Assembly (NCBI RefSeq): GCF_000785785.1
Contig: NZ_JRQN01000007.1
Coordinates: 33,911-97,910 of the forward strand
Source: Streptococcus uberis
GTDB taxonomy: Bacteria > Bacillota > Bacilli > Lactobacillales > Streptococcaceae
DNA length: 64,000 bases
Reading direction: 5' to 3'
Positions within the stretch are counted from its first letter, which is position 1, and each line of letters starts with the position of its first letter. Below, in pieces: positions 49,340 to 60,069 of this stretch. The notes beneath the pieces are model-generated. The model ran no database searches and was not told where the DNA came from. It saw nothing but the letters and a program-made list of their open reading frames with translations. The translations under genes were made by a program, and so were the position numbers.

Positions 49340-50938
49340 TCATTTACTATTTTTTAATTTTAAATGATAATATTTTTCAATTAAGTTAGATACTTTAATC
49401 TTATCATTCTGATTCAATACATCTATTTTGGAATTTTTTGTAGAATAAAAAGTTCCCTCTGAAGAAAATACAGTATCTAATTTACTTTTGCTTTGAGTAT
49501 TAAACAAACTATCCCCTAAAAAATAATTTTCTTCTGAAATATCAACAAAATCAAGAATGGTAGGAACTAGAGATAACGAATTACGGCCATTAACATCTCG
49601 AACTTCTGGTTTAACTCCTTTATAATAAATAAAAAATGGTACTTTATCTAAATTGCCAACGAGACGGTCCGCACCAAAGGCTTTTATATAATCATTGTCA
49701 ACATAAGTCGCATGATCAGTCGTGAAAATTAGTATTGTATTATCAGATATTCTAGAATTATTGAACTTATTCATAAAATTGTTAAACTGAATATCTAAAT
49801 TATAAAATTTATTTAAGATAGCACTCTTACCATCTTTAAAATGTTCATCCTCTGAATCTAGACTTAAATGTGTACCAAATGTATACATACTTATGAAAAA
49901 AGGATTACTTTGATTGGATTTTTTTTCAATTGTTTGAAAAAGAAACTCATAAGCATTTTTATCTGAAACTGTTGAACTCACATTATTAGGTGAAATAACA
50001 TTTCTAAAATTCATACCATTTAGATAATTCGTAAAGTCCTTATTATTGGGTTCTGTATTCAGAAATGTTGTATCATAGTTTTGATTTGCTAAAATATCTT
50101 GTAGAGAAATTAATTTATTTTTTTCATAATTTGTTGCTTGGTATCCCGAATATAACTGTCCTCTTATACCTAAGTATGTCGCAAAAGTATGATTATAATA
50201 ATTACTAAAGGAAATACTATTTTTTTCGTATTTTGCTAGATTGGTCATCAAATTTCGTTTATCATGTAAGATACTTTCGGAAAGACCTTCTGTAAAAATT
50301 AAGATAATATTGGGTTTTTCAGAAAGTTCTTCAGGTTTATTAATAGCATTCGTAATATCTAAATTTCTGAATTCTTCATTCACTGAAACAATATCATGCT
50401 TTTTTATTCTCTCTAACATGACGAACCTTTTAAAATAATTATTTGAAATAGAATAGTAATTCAACAATGGTGTTGTATCTACTTTTTTATTGACAATCAT
50501 ACCAATTTCTAATGAAAGCAGTAAAAAAAATGTCAAGATTAAATATTTAAATTTTTGACAATATTTTCCAACTGGTAACAAGCTAAAAACTATAGTGATG
50601 AGAGCTGAAAAAACATATAATACCGCATGCCCTTTCAGCGCTTCTAAAGAATCAAGGTTTGAAAGCATATTGCTAGTCAAATACGTTCTCCCCAAGATTT
50701 GTATAATTAATTCAATATTGAATAAAAATAATAATATAACATTGAGAATATTAGCAATATAGAAATTAACTGCTAATATTAACTCACTAATAATAAAAAT
50801 TAAACCAAGTTCAATTAAACCTATATAAAACACCTTACTATTCGAAGTTGAAAACAAAACCATTAGCAATAAAATCACTGTGAAGCTATATTTAATCAAC
50901 GTAGAAATAAGAATTTTATTAGTATCTATTTTTTTCAT
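49340..50938 (-). CDS. gacH: GacH-like glycerol phosphate transferase (LTA-synthase superfamily)
   Basis: 532 residues. Four to five N-terminal membrane segments to about residue 150, then an extracellular sulfatase-type domain: E in LIFTEGLSESIL, likely nucleophile Thr in HTFATYLGIRGQLYSG, D-H in FTTDHATYVDND. GacH of S. pyogenes adds sn-glycerol-1-phosphate to side-chain GlcNAc. It overlaps the RgpF-like gene by ATGA. Confidence 0.87.
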   Translation of the reverse strand: MKKIDTNKILISTLIKYSFTVILLLMVLFSTSNSKVFYIGLIELGLIFIISELILAVNFYIANILNVILLFLFNIELIIQILGRTYLTSNMLSNLDSLEALKGHAVLYVFSALITIVFSLLPVGKYCQKFKYLILTFFLLLSLEIGMIVNKKVDTTPLLNYYSISNNYFKRFVMLERIKKHDIVSVNEEFRNLDITNAINKPEELSEKPNIILIFTEGLSESILHDKRNLMTNLAKYEKNSISFSNYYNHTFATYLGIRGQLYSGYQATNYEKNKLISLQDILANQNYDTTFLNTEPNNKDFTNYLNGMNFRNVISPNNVSSTVSDKNAYEFLFQTIEKKSNQSNPFFISMYTFGTHLSLDSEDEHFKDGKSAILNKFYNLDIQFNNFMNKFNNSRISDNTILIFTTDHATYVDNDYIKAFGADRLVGNLDKVPFFIYYKGVKPEVRDVNGRNSLSLVPTILDFVDISEENYFLGDSLFNTQSKSKLDTVFSSEGTFYSTKNSKIDVLNQNDKIKVSNLIEKYYHLKLKNSK

Positions 50939-52691
50939 TTATTTTTAAAAAACACTCTCTTTACTATATATTTTATTGCACTTCCTGGTCCTCGATATAG
51001 ATATTTCAATGCTCCCTTAATCCCACCAATATGATCAAAATTGACATAAGTATTTGGCATTAGATCTGGTCTAATATTTAATACTTTATTATCAACAAAT
51101 GGTGTAATATATATATCATTTTTTGATATTCTATAGTCGTAATCATTTGCCCAAGCCATATAGATAAGAATTCTTTCAATAGAATGTAGTATTGTATGCT
51201 GAGGTAATGGTTCTGATGGAATTTCTTCCTCTGAAATATCAAGATTGAGTAGAGGTTTTAAAGCTTCAACTTTAAACCATATAAAAGTTCCATAGCTCAT
51301 TATAAAAGTATCAAACTTAGTAAAATCTAATTCTCGTTGAAGATTCATTTTCTTCCATAATGAATTCATACCCTCAGCAAACCTATTTTCATTCCATGGA
51401 TCAACTATTTTCGTATATCTAAAGAATGATGGAATATCAGCGATAACTATCCCGAGCTTTTGATTTAACTCAAAATTGGAAAGAATATTATCAGCTTGAT
51501 GAATTAGCATTTGATATAATTCATTTCTCCATGAATCTCCAACCCAATGTGGTACTCAGGAGATTTTTTTGTATGAAAATGACCAACGTAGTCATATCCC
51601 ATCAAAATTTCTTTTAATTTCAACATTGGAATAATATCTCGGCCTTTATTTCCTGTGATATAAATAGTTGCTACTTTTCCTTTATATGAAAGTATCTTAT
51701 TAATTTCTACTTTTTTTTCGTGTGAATCTGTTGTTAAAAACAGATCGTACTTAAAGTTAAAGTGCTCAAATTGTTCCAAAAATTCTTCTAATAGATCAAC
51801 ATAATAGGTATGTAAATGAACAGCAACTTTTTTAGTATTTGAATAAGCTTCAGGTACTTTTGTTAATACCTTTCGATCAATTAAATAAGCTGGAGTTGGC
51901 TGACTGACATCAGTCATATGATCAAGAATGAGATTAATGGGATAGTTTGACTTTTCTTCTAGGGCTTTCAGCAAGTATGGTGATAGATGTTGAGATAAAT
52001 CAAATGTTTTTATTTTAATGAATGGTACTTTATTATCTAAAAGAACGTGTGGATAATGGATAGTAAAATTAGAATGGAAAAATTGATCAGAGATAGGAAC
52101 AGTATCTAATATTGTTCTATATTTAAAACCCGCATCAGTAAATAATTTAGTATACTGGGTTTCATAATTGTCAATGACCTTTTGAACATCAGAATAGGAT
52201 TCAATTTCCTTCCAAAAGTTTTGAAAAACATCAGAAGCGACTAAATTTCTTTTAAATGACATAAAGTATGATTGTAAATGTTCATGAATAAATATTTCTC
52301 TTTGATCAACCTTATTATGGTTCGTCATTCCCCAAAAATCAACAGTAGAGTCTTCTTCAAATTGTGTATAATATGGTTGGATATCCCAAATAGGGCCAAA
52401 ACAAGTATCATTCATACAAGTAACAGAATCGAATGATTTAACTTCATCATATCCAATTGCACACATACCATCATGCCATGCTGCAAAATCATAGCCAACA
52501 TTTTCACGTTGAATAAATGAATCAATTAATTGTTTTTCTTTAAGACTATCAACTTCAACTGATGATAATTGACTATTGGAAATAAAGACAACTTTTGAAA
52601 AAAGTGGTCTCATTTGTTCTAATTGATAATAAATATAATCACTGATTTTATTATTTTTATTAAAATGAACATATAATAATAAACGTTTCAT
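50935..52691 (-). CDS. gacG: RgpF/GacG-type rhamnosyltransferase, frameshifted
   Basis: Two frames (52691 down: MKRLLLYVHFNKNNKISDYI ... GHFHTKKSPEY; 51510 down: MLIHQADNILSNFELNQKLG). Adding one C near 51551 yields YPHWVGDSWRNELYQ and joins them into about 584 residues, the size of RgpF. RgpF extends the rhamnose backbone. The N-terminal part includes CMNDTCFGPIWD, the second IADIPSFFRYTK. Overlaps gacF and gacH by ATGA on each side. Confidence 0.9.
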
Positions 52692-54433
52692 GTTTTTCTC
52701 CTAATGGCATTTATAATTTTTGTTAGTATTTTCCAACGTCTTGAACTGATGACAGAATGGTACCTGTCTATTGTCGCTTTTAGAGCTTCTTCAAGTTCTA
52801 GTTTTTCATTATTCAATTGCTCAAATCTAAAAAATCGACTTTGTACTTGTTCTACTATATCAAGTAAATTTTTCTCATCTTCTTCATTGTTAGCAAAATT
52901 ATTGATATCCAAACTACGATATTTGAACAATAGTTCTTGACTATTCCAATGTCGAACATCATAAATAATTTGTGGATCAGTTTTCAAAAAAACATAGTTA
53001 TCTTGATAAATAACTCCATTAGTCCACCTAGGTAAAATTTCTGTACATTTCTCTAAAGCTACTAGCTTAAGATTATTATAAATACCCGTATCCTCTCCTA
53101 AGTCAATTCTAACTCTTTGAGTATCTTTTGGCATTAGAAATGTAATTTCACCCTCTTTATCTAAATCAAATATTTGGCTGTTTGTGTTACAAAAAGTCTT
53201 TAACTTTGTCTCAAAATAAATTGTTATTTGTTTACGATTAATGTGATAAAGTATCTCCTCATTAACTGTATCTCCCAAAAGAAAACTAATTGCATCCAAA
53301 TTTGATTTAGGTTTGTCCACATTCTCTATCTCATCAATAATTGATTTATATACCAAATCAAGCTGATATCTTTTTCGAGCTTTAACTGCCACTTGAAGTG
53401 AGTTTTCTTTTTCAACTGTAAAATTATCTAATAAACAACTCATATAACTCGTTAACTCATCCACATTTCCAAGTGAGTAACAGGAAGACAACCCAAAGAA
53501 ATCAGAAACTGAAAGGTAGCCCGGGTTACTCGAAAAAATTGTTGGAATACCATTCAAAATTGACTCAACTAGTGAAAGACTAAATACTTCCATTTTAGAA
53601 TTTAAAACACAAATATCAGCATCTGTAACATATTGCCAAGGTTCTCTCTGGTTACCTAAAAATTGAACAGAATTCAAACTATGTTCTCGGATAAAGCTAT
53701 CCATTGCAAACTTTGTTTCTTCTTCCCAACCTCCAATAAAAATCAAAGGAATCTCTGGACGATTCAATTGATAATAAGCCATTAAGAGTTCCATTTGATT
53801 TTTATTTTCATTTATTTTTCCAATTGAAACAATACGTCTAGTGTTGGAATGCTGTAAAGAAAAGTCATTAATCTTTGAATAAGGAATAAATGATTGAACG
53901 GGCTCTAGAGGGGAAAAACTATTATTTAGTGATTCACTCAATTTTTTTGAAGCTGCAAATACTTTATTCGACTGAGAAACTATAAATTGGAATTTTTCCT
54001 TATAATATTCAAATTCTTCTGCTGGATTCTCATGAATCAACCACAAGTGGGGAGTCTTTTCTGCTGCTGCTGCTATAGCCCCCTGAAAAACATTAACCGT
54101 ATTGCTAATTACCACATCTATCTTTTGTTCAACGATAATTTGTCGAATTTGTTTTATATTATACAAATAAAAAATAGAACGTTTTTCATGATTCCCATGT
54201 AATACACCTGGTGATTCTTCCCACCACCAGTTAAGAGTTTCCAAAGAAAAACTCTTAACATTAAACTGTTCCATACGTTCAAGGTAGGCAGGATATGTCG
54301 CATCAGCATTCTTTGGAAACACATTAAACACCTTATAGCCTGTTTCATTCAAATAACCCATTAAATTAGTAATAGCAATCTCTGCACCATTTTCAAGTGT
54401 CCCTGTTGGTGAAATAAATAGAATATTTTTCAT
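52688..54433 (-). CDS. gacF: GacF/RgpE-type glycosyltransferase
   Basis: 581 residues. GT4-like N-terminal two thirds (LFISPTGTLENGAEIAITNL, VSIGKINENKNQMELL, EVFSLSLVESILNGIPTIFS with E-x7-E-like spacing), then a beta-rich region and a C-terminal coiled coil (RFEQLNNEKLELEEALKA). RgpE of S. mutans acts in side-chain glucose addition, GacF in backbone synthesis of GAS, so its exact step is uncertain. Confidence 0.86.
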   Translation of the reverse strand: MKNILFISPTGTLENGAEIAITNLMGYLNETGYKVFNVFPKNADATYPAYLERMEQFNVKSFSLETLNWWWEESPGVLHGNHEKRSIFYLYNIKQIRQIIVEQKIDVVISNTVNVFQGAIAAAAEKTPHLWLIHENPAEEFEYYKEKFQFIVSQSNKVFAASKKLSESLNNSFSPLEPVQSFIPYSKINDFSLQHSNTRRIVSIGKINENKNQMELLMAYYQLNRPEIPLIFIGGWEEETKFAMDSFIREHSLNSVQFLGNQREPWQYVTDADICVLNSKMEVFSLSLVESILNGIPTIFSSNPGYLSVSDFFGLSSCYSLGNVDELTSYMSCLLDNFTVEKENSLQVAVKARKRYQLDLVYKSIIDEIENVDKPKSNLDAISFLLGDTVNEEILYHINRKQITIYFETKLKTFCNTNSQIFDLDKEGEITFLMPKDTQRVRIDLGEDTGIYNNLKLVALEKCTEILPRWTNGVIYQDNYVFLKTDPQIIYDVRHWNSQELLFKYRSLDINNFANNEEDEKNLLDIVEQVQSRFFRFEQLNNEKLELEEALKATIDRYHSVISSRRWKILTKIINAIRRKT

Positions 54434-54448
54434 AACGTTACCAACTAA

Positions 54449-55645
54449 CTACTTCCAAGAACTACTACGTTTCAGCATTCCTGTATTAGCATCCCACTCA
54501 CTTTCGAGTGATGTGTCTACTTTTCTATTAATGACAATGATTGGAGCAGTGGCTGCTGGAGAAAAAGCTAAAGCATGTTTTTCTGAATCGCGAACAGTAG
54601 CAGTTAATTTCAATTTAGCATGATTTAGATAGTTCAATTTACATGTAAATTGAACCACTTTTTCACCAGCTCCTGTAGTATGTAAATCAATAGAATTATC
54701 ATTATATACACCAAAATTTGTATCCATGTCCAAGAATGATAATGCAATATGCGTGTCAATATTCTTTAGAACATTGTAAGTAAATTCAATGATAATATTT
54801 TGATCTGGACTAATTTGAGCTGGTGTAAGAAGTTTAGCATCAAAATCTTGAATCATCTGACTAACAGCTTCATCCTTATTTTCAAATGATTTTCCGGCTA
54901 CAATAACATTATCAAAACTGTATTGATTAGCTACTTCATCCGGATGTCCTGCTGCTTTAATTAATCCTTCTTCAATTAAAATAGCCTTATTGCAATATTT
55001 CTTGACTGCCCCCATATCATGAGTAACAAGAATGGTTGTTTTGCCACTTTTTTTTCGTTCTACAAAATAATCATTACATTTACGTTGGAAAGCTTCATCA
55101 CCAACAGCAAGCACTTCATCCAGAATTAAAACATCTCCTTGAGCTTTGATTGCTACTGAAAAAGCCAATCTAACTTGCATACCACTTGAATAGTTTTTTA
55201 ACTTTTGATTCATGAAATCATGTAATTCTGCAAAATTTACAATATCATCATACATTGCATCAATTTCTTCAGTATTAAAACCTAGCATTGCGCCATTCAT
55301 ATAGACATTTTCACAACCTGTTAGTTCTGGATTAAAGCCTACTCCTAATTCAATAAAAGAAACCATTTTCCCATCAACAGTTACACTCCCTTTTTCAGGA
55401 ACATAGATTTGGGAAATAATTTTAAGTAAGGTAGATTTTCCTGAACCATTTCGTCCAACTATACCAAAGAAATCTCCTTCCTCGACCTCAAAATCAATAT
55501 CTTTTAAAACTTGTTGTTCCTTGTAACCCTTAATTCCTTTAAAGCGATTAACTAATGCTGTACGAAGGCTTTGAGTACTCTCAGTTGGAAGCTTAAAATA
55601 TTTACTAACATGATCAACTTTTACAACTATTTTTTTATCTGACAT
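54449..55645 (-). CDS. gacE: Rhamnan exporter ABC ATPase (GacE/RgpD)
   Basis: 398 residues. ABC motifs: Walker A GRNGSGKST, signature YSSGMQVRLAFSVAI, Walker B VLILDEVLAVGD, switch TLVTHDMG. C-terminal Wzt-like domain (about 250-398) which in other systems recognises the polymer. Start ATG shares one base with the gacD stop (TAATG). Confidence 0.93.
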   Translation of the reverse strand: MSDKKIVVKVDHVSKYFKLPTESTQSLRTALVNRFKGIKGYKEQQVLKDIDFEVEEGDFFGIVGRNGSGKSTLLKIISQIYVPEKGSVTVDGKMVSFIELGVGFNPELTGCENVYMNGAMLGFNTEEIDAMYDDIVNFAELHDFMNQKLKNYSSGMQVRLAFSVAIKAQGDVLILDEVLAVGDEAFQRKCNDYFVERKKSGKTTILVTHDMGAVKKYCNKAILIEEGLIKAAGHPDEVANQYSFDNVIVAGKSFENKDEAVSQMIQDFDAKLLTPAQISPDQNIIIEFTYNVLKNIDTHIALSFLDMDTNFGVYNDNSIDLHTTGAGEKVVQFTCKLNYLNHAKLKLTATVRDSEKHALAFSPAATAPIIVINRKVDTSLESEWDANTGMLKRSSSWK

Positions 55646-56451
55646 TAAAGAATCTCCGCAAACTTTTTAGAATTTTTATTAAAAATAATGTACCCGAAAA
55701 CAAATATTAAAATCGGAATAATATATGGTATTACAGCAATAGTCTTATTACCAATCAAATCCCACCCACGCATTGCACCTGGAAAAATTATAAAATGACG
55801 TAAATCTTGAATGATTTGCGCTAACGGATTAAGCATCATTACTTTTGCCACCGTAATTTGACCACGTTGAATTATAAAAGTTAGCGAGTAGATAATCGGT
55901 GTAGCATACATACCTGCTTGTAATACAACCTCCCATATAGGACCTATGTCACGATACTTAACAAAGGATGTCGCTAAAATAAAAGCAATCCCAGTAGATA
56001 GCAAAAGTAATTCAAAAACCAATGGGATAATAATTAACCAACCAACTGTTATATGAACACCATTTACTAGCGCAAATATAAAAACAACTAAAAGATTAAT
56101 TGAATAGTTAATTGTTGCTCCTGCAACAGATGAAAAAACTATTATTTCTTTAGAAAAATTTAGTTTTCTCAGAAGATCCCCACGAGATACAATTGACATC
56201 ATCCCCATATTTGTTGCTTCTGTAAAGAAATTCCAAGTGACCATACCAATTAACAGTCCAATCGCATAATGTGGTGTCCCATCATCAAATCGTAAAAAGC
56301 GCACAAATACTAAATACATTATTGTAAATAATAACATCGGTTTTAATATCGACCATAAATGACCAATTAGACTCCCCTGATAACGAAGTTTAAAATCAGT
56401 TTTAATCATTTCTCGTAATAAAATTCTATTTTCTTTGCTTAACAAATTCAC
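55645..56451 (-). CDS. gacD: Rhamnan exporter ABC permease (GacD/RgpC)
   Basis: 268 residues, six membrane segments, ABC-2 family (LKLRYQGSLIGHLWSILKP-like N-terminus: DFKLRYQGSLIGHLWS). GTG start directly abuts the gacC stop (TAAGTG), so reinitiation is likely. With GacE it carries the lipid-linked rhamnan across the membrane. Confidence 0.92.
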   Translation of the reverse strand: MNLLSKENRILLREMIKTDFKLRYQGSLIGHLWSILKPMLLFTIMYLVFVRFLRFDDGTPHYAIGLLIGMVTWNFFTEATNMGMMSIVSRGDLLRKLNFSKEIIVFSSVAGATINYSINLLVVFIFALVNGVHITVGWLIIIPLVFELLLLSTGIAFILATSFVKYRDIGPIWEVVLQAGMYATPIIYSLTFIIQRGQITVAKVMMLNPLAQIIQDLRHFIIFPGAMRGWDLIGNKTIAVIPYIIPILIFVFGYIIFNKNSKKFAEIL

Positions 56452-57384
56452 TTACTTTCTCCTATAACCTAATTTTGTAATAATTAGTGTTCTAAATACA
56501 AATGTATGAAACGCTCTATTTTTTCGGTAACCAAATTTTTTGATTAACGCTAGTCGTTTGCTTAATGTCTGATCAACTAATGAAACATATGAAGCCACCA
56601 ATTCTCTATTATGGTGATTTAAATCTAATTCAAGCAAATGTCTTGCTTGTTGTTGGCTGGAAGTGATAAGCCACCAATACTTTTTTAAAGATTTGCTTGG
56701 ACTAGTCCAACTTTTCATACGTTTAGTCCAAGTCCTTGCACCAAGAACGTTATTTTCATGCTGACGATACAACTCAGTTGGTGTATCCAGGTAAACTAAA
56801 TTCCCCTTAGCTGCTGCAATTAAAGCCAAATACCAATCATGCATCAATAAATCATCGAAAACTGTCCATAGCTTAGCTAAGCTATCATTAATAAGGGCTG
56901 TTCCACCAGTTACAGTATTTTCAGTTAGTTCTGATACTAAACTTGTATTTGCTTGATAGGATTGAAATCTAATCATACTGTCACGAATAACATGTAAATC
57001 ACCATCAACAATAGATAAATCGGTATACACTAGTAAAGGTAATTGAGGATCATAGTTACTTGCTTCGTTCAAGGTGACTTCCAACTTATTAGGTAACCAA
57101 TAATCATCTTGGTCACTAAAAAAATAAAAATCCGCCACTTCATACTTAACTAACGTGTAAAAGTTTTTGATAACCCCAAAATTTTCTCTATTATTCTCAT
57201 TAATGAAGATAATTCGAGAATCTTTGTCTACAAATTCCTTGATAATTTGAGGGGTGTTATCTGTTGAGCCATCATCTCTTATCAATAGCTTCCAGTCAGT
57301 AATAGTTTGCTTTTGAATACTTTCGATTTGTTGCGCTAAATACTTCTCCCCATTGTATGTAGACATTAGAATATTAATTTTCAT
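56452..57384 (-). CDS. gacC: GacC/RgpB-type rhamnosyltransferase
   Basis: 310 residues, GT2 family: MKINILMSTYNGEKYLAQQI, LIRDDGSTDNTPQII, FFSDQDDYWLPNKL (DxD). RgpB/GacC adds the alternating rhamnose of the backbone from dTDP-rhamnose. Overlaps gacB by 11 bases. Confidence 0.92.
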   Translation of the reverse strand: MKINILMSTYNGEKYLAQQIESIQKQTITDWKLLIRDDGSTDNTPQIIKEFVDKDSRIIFINENNRENFGVIKNFYTLVKYEVADFYFFSDQDDYWLPNKLEVTLNEASNYDPQLPLLVYTDLSIVDGDLHVIRDSMIRFQSYQANTSLVSELTENTVTGGTALINDSLAKLWTVFDDLLMHDWYLALIAAAKGNLVYLDTPTELYRQHENNVLGARTWTKRMKSWTSPSKSLKKYWWLITSSQQQARHLLELDLNHHNRELVASYVSLVDQTLSKRLALIKKFGYRKNRAFHTFVFRTLIITKLGYRRK

Positions 57385-58527
57385 CTAAAAATAAAGCCTC
57401 GTATTCCCCTACTATTTTTTCCCATGTATAATGCTCTTGAATCACTTTTTTTGCTTCTTGTCCAAGTGAATCATAGTTAGATCTGTCATCAACACTATCA
57501 ATTAATTGTGATAAATCGTTTGCCTTTTTTGTCCAATAAAGTGCACTGGTTCTAGCAACTGATTTATTAAAGTCGACTCCTAATACCAAATTGAGATTTG
57601 TGTGAGCTAGCGCCTCTAATAAGCCAGGGTTGGTTCCACCAACCTCATGACCATGAATATAGCAAATGCATTTTCCCTGATATAATTAACAAGTTGTCTG
57701 TCATATTGTGTACCAATGAATTTAACACGCTCGTCTTTATTACAGCCAGTTTTTTTGATTAAGGTATCATAATAGGCACTACCTTCATTATTACAAATGA
57801 TAATCAAGTCACGTTCAGTATGTGAAGCCATAAATTCTTTAATAATGGTTTCGTAATTATTTTCAGGAACAAAGCGACCAAGAACAAGATAATAGCCTTT
57901 TTCATTAAAATCAAACTGATAAAAGTAATCTCGCACAAGCTCATCTTCAAAGACTAATTCAGAAGATGTCGTATCTGTCCCATAAGCAATAAATTTAGTT
58001 TTAGCCCATGAATAGCTATCATTAATATACTTTTCAATACCACTATTGTCTGAAATCACTAAATCTGCTAATCGCGTCATTTGCTTTTCAGCATACTTCA
58101 AATACCATCTTACTGGTAATGGCCATTTTGACCTTTTCCATTCAAGACCGTCAGGATTAATATAGAAAACCCCATTACGATCGCGAATTTTTTTTACTAA
58201 CGGACCCATAAAGCCACCTATGGTATTGCCCAACAAATAAAAAATAGGTTTTTCAATCTGATGCTTGTCTATATATGATAAGGCATACGTAATAGCCATC
58301 ATATCATAAGCAATAACACGTGCTGGCCCTAGTTTAGGAGCTTTGATATAGAAACAATCTGCCCCTTTATAATCAAAATGCTCCTGATGCTTAGAATCGC
58401 TCAAGCAAGCGACATGGTATTTAATGTCATTTGTTATTTGATGTGTGATTAACTGATCAACAAAAGTCTCAAAGCCCCCGTATTTTGCAGGTAATCCACG
58501 ACTTCCAATAATAAAAACATTTTGCAT
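57374..58527 (-). CDS. gacB: GacB/RgpA-type rhamnosyltransferase, frameshifted
   Basis: From MQNVFIIGSRGLPAKYGGFETF the gene reads to NPDGLEWKR and LVLGRFVPENNYETII, then leaves frame after ENAFA. Adding one T near 57660 restores YIHGHEVGGTNPGLLEALAH and joins the downstream frame (NLVLGVDFNKSVAR ... FLDEN), about 384 residues. GacB starts the rhamnan by adding the first rhamnose to GlcNAc-PP-undecaprenol. Confidence 0.92.
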
Positions 58528-58562
58528 GCCACAATGCCCCATTCTAAATAATATCAATGTTT

Positions 58563-58571
58563 ATTATAGCA
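58563..58571 (-). promoter_or_regulatory. Extended -10 promoter of gacB
   Basis: Minus strand TGCTATAAT (TATAAT at 58563-58568) with no clear -35, 36 bases before gacB and just past a terminator that ends the rmlD transcript. Confidence 0.55.
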
Positions 58572-58611
58572 TAAAAGACAAGCAATAGCTAAACTTTAAC
58601 AATAGAAAAAA

Positions 58612-58634
58612 AGCCAAAGTAGAGCACTTTAGCT
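58612..58634 (-). terminator. Terminator between rmlD and gacB
   Basis: Stem AGCTAAAGT / ACTTTGGCT with a 5-base loop, followed on the minus strand by TTTTTTTC. Confidence 0.8.
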
Positions 58635-58645
58635 TAAGGTAATTG

Positions 58646-59495
58646 TTATTTTTTTTCTTGTTTATAAAACTCTTTCAAGCATCCTGCCAGGTTGGTATCA
58701 CAAATCCAGTTGCTTTTGCTTTATCTAAATTCATTGTGGAATTAAGAGGCGTTTTGCCTTTGCCGGAAATGCTGATGAGTCCACAGGAGAAACTTCAACA
58801 TCAGTGTCTTTTAAAATTTCTTTAGCGAAATCATACCAAGTTGTATCTTCGTTAGCATCATTTGATAAATGGTAATACCCAAAGTCTTTATTATTCTCAG
58901 CTAAGTAAGTCATGAATTCAGCTAATGTACGCGTCCAAGTCGGTCGACCATGCTGATCATTTACAACAGTCAATTTTGGATGTTTTTTTGCTAAATCTTG
59001 CATTGTGAAAACGAAATTTTTACCATAGTTCCCAAATACCCAAGCAGTTCTAATGATATAGAATTTATCAGCATATCTTTCAACTGCTTCTTCACCTAAT
59101 CGTTTTGTTCTTCCATATTCTGTTTTAGGATCAGGAACATCAGTTTCTAACCACTCTTCCCCAACAGGTTTTTCGCCATCAAAAACATAGTCAGTTGAAA
59201 TATAAACTAAAGTAGCATTATGATTTTGACAAGCTTTTGCAATATTTTTTGTTCCATCAACATTAATTAATTGGTTGAGTTTTTTTCCTTCATCCTCTGC
59301 AGCATCAACAGCTGTATAAGCTGCGCAATGATAAACTAAAGTAGGTTTCACTTGTGAGAAAACATCATCTACTTTTTGGGGATTTGTAATATCCATCTCA
59401 GCGACATCAACAGCAACATACTCTTCATTTCTTTCGTCTAATAAATAACGAAGCTCTGTCCCGAGTTGTCCATTACTACCTGTAATTAAAATCAT
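58646..59495 (-). CDS. rmlD: dTDP-4-dehydrorhamnose reductase (GacA/RmlD), two frameshifts near the 3' end
   Basis: MILITGSNGQLGTELRYLL, YISTDYVFDGEKPVGE, YGRTKRLGEEAVE (YxxxK) are typical RmlD. The frame breaks after PAKAKR; adding one C near 58750 gives PLNSTMNLDKAKATGFVIPTW, and one T near 58677 gives DALKEFYKQEKK and TAA at 58646, in total 283 residues as expected. It makes dTDP-L-rhamnose, the donor for GacB/C/F/G, in the cytoplasm. Confidence 0.93.
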
Positions 59496-59537
59496 TTATT
59501 TTCTCCTTTGACTTGATGATTGATTACAAACTTTTTC

Positions 59538-59543
59538 ATTATA
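59538..59543 (-). promoter_or_regulatory. -10 box of rmlD
   Basis: Minus strand TATAAT (GGTATAATG), about 40 bases before the rmlD start. The -35 region overlaps the T tract of the preceding terminator and is poor. Confidence 0.4.
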
Positions 59544-59560
59544 CCTCATTTTACAATAAA

Positions 59561-59583
59561 AAAAGGGATTTTTCATCCCTTTT
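59561..59583 (-). terminator. Terminator after the MIP18-like gene
   Basis: AAAAGGGAT / ATCCCTTTT arms with a 5-base loop, then TTTTATTG on the minus strand. Confidence 0.82.
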
Positions 59584-59590
59584 ATCCTTT

Positions 59591-59929
59591 TTATCGTATT
59601 CCTAGCGCAATTCGAGCATAGCGACTCATTTTTTCAACTGACCATGCAGGATACCAAACAAGTTTCACTTCTACTTTAGTAACTTCTGGCACATCCTTCA
59701 TAACATCATGAATTTGATCAGTTAGTAGATCTGCCAAGGGACACCCCATTGTTGTCAAAGTCATATCAATTTGAGTATGACCATTATCTTCAAAATGAAT
59801 TTCATAAATCAAGCCAAGATTAACAATATCAATCCCTAATTCTGGGTCAATTACCATTTCTAAAGCTTCTAAAATACGATCTTTGATCTTTGCGACTTGT
59901 TCATCAGTATATTTTTTGTCATCTGCCAT
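59591..59929 (-). CDS. MIP18-family (DUF59) iron-sulfur assembly-type protein
   Basis: 112 residues from ATG 59929 (a GTG at 59941 abuts the ribosome site). Family features: MVIDPELGIDIVNLGLIYEI, TLTTMGCPLADLL with the conserved Cys, VKLVWYPAWSVEKMS. PaaD/SufT-like proteins take part in Fe-S cluster assembly or maturation. Common beside rpoD in streptococci; exact role unproven. Confidence 0.87.
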   Translation of the reverse strand: MADDKKYTDEQVAKIKDRILEALEMVIDPELGIDIVNLGLIYEIHFEDNGHTQIDMTLTTMGCPLADLLTDQIHDVMKDVPEVTKVEVKLVWYPAWSVEKMSRYARIALGIR

Positions 59930-59965
59930 AGCAAATTCCACTCCTTTTATACTATCTATATTAGC

Positions 59966-60003
59966 AATAATTGAAGAAGGTCATTTGACCTTCTTCAATT
60001 ATT
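59966..60003. repeat. Perfect 17-base inverted repeat between the MIP18-like gene and rpoD
   Basis: AATAATTGAAGAAGGTC and its exact complement separated by ATTT. No T tract follows on either strand. It lies in the 260-base gap after rpoD. It could be a stabilising or bidirectional terminator hairpin. Confidence 0.7.
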
Positions 60004-60069
60004 ATAGTTTAGTTGTCATCATCGTTGGCACTATCACTAAAAGTGATAATAAAACGACTATTAGTTTAT

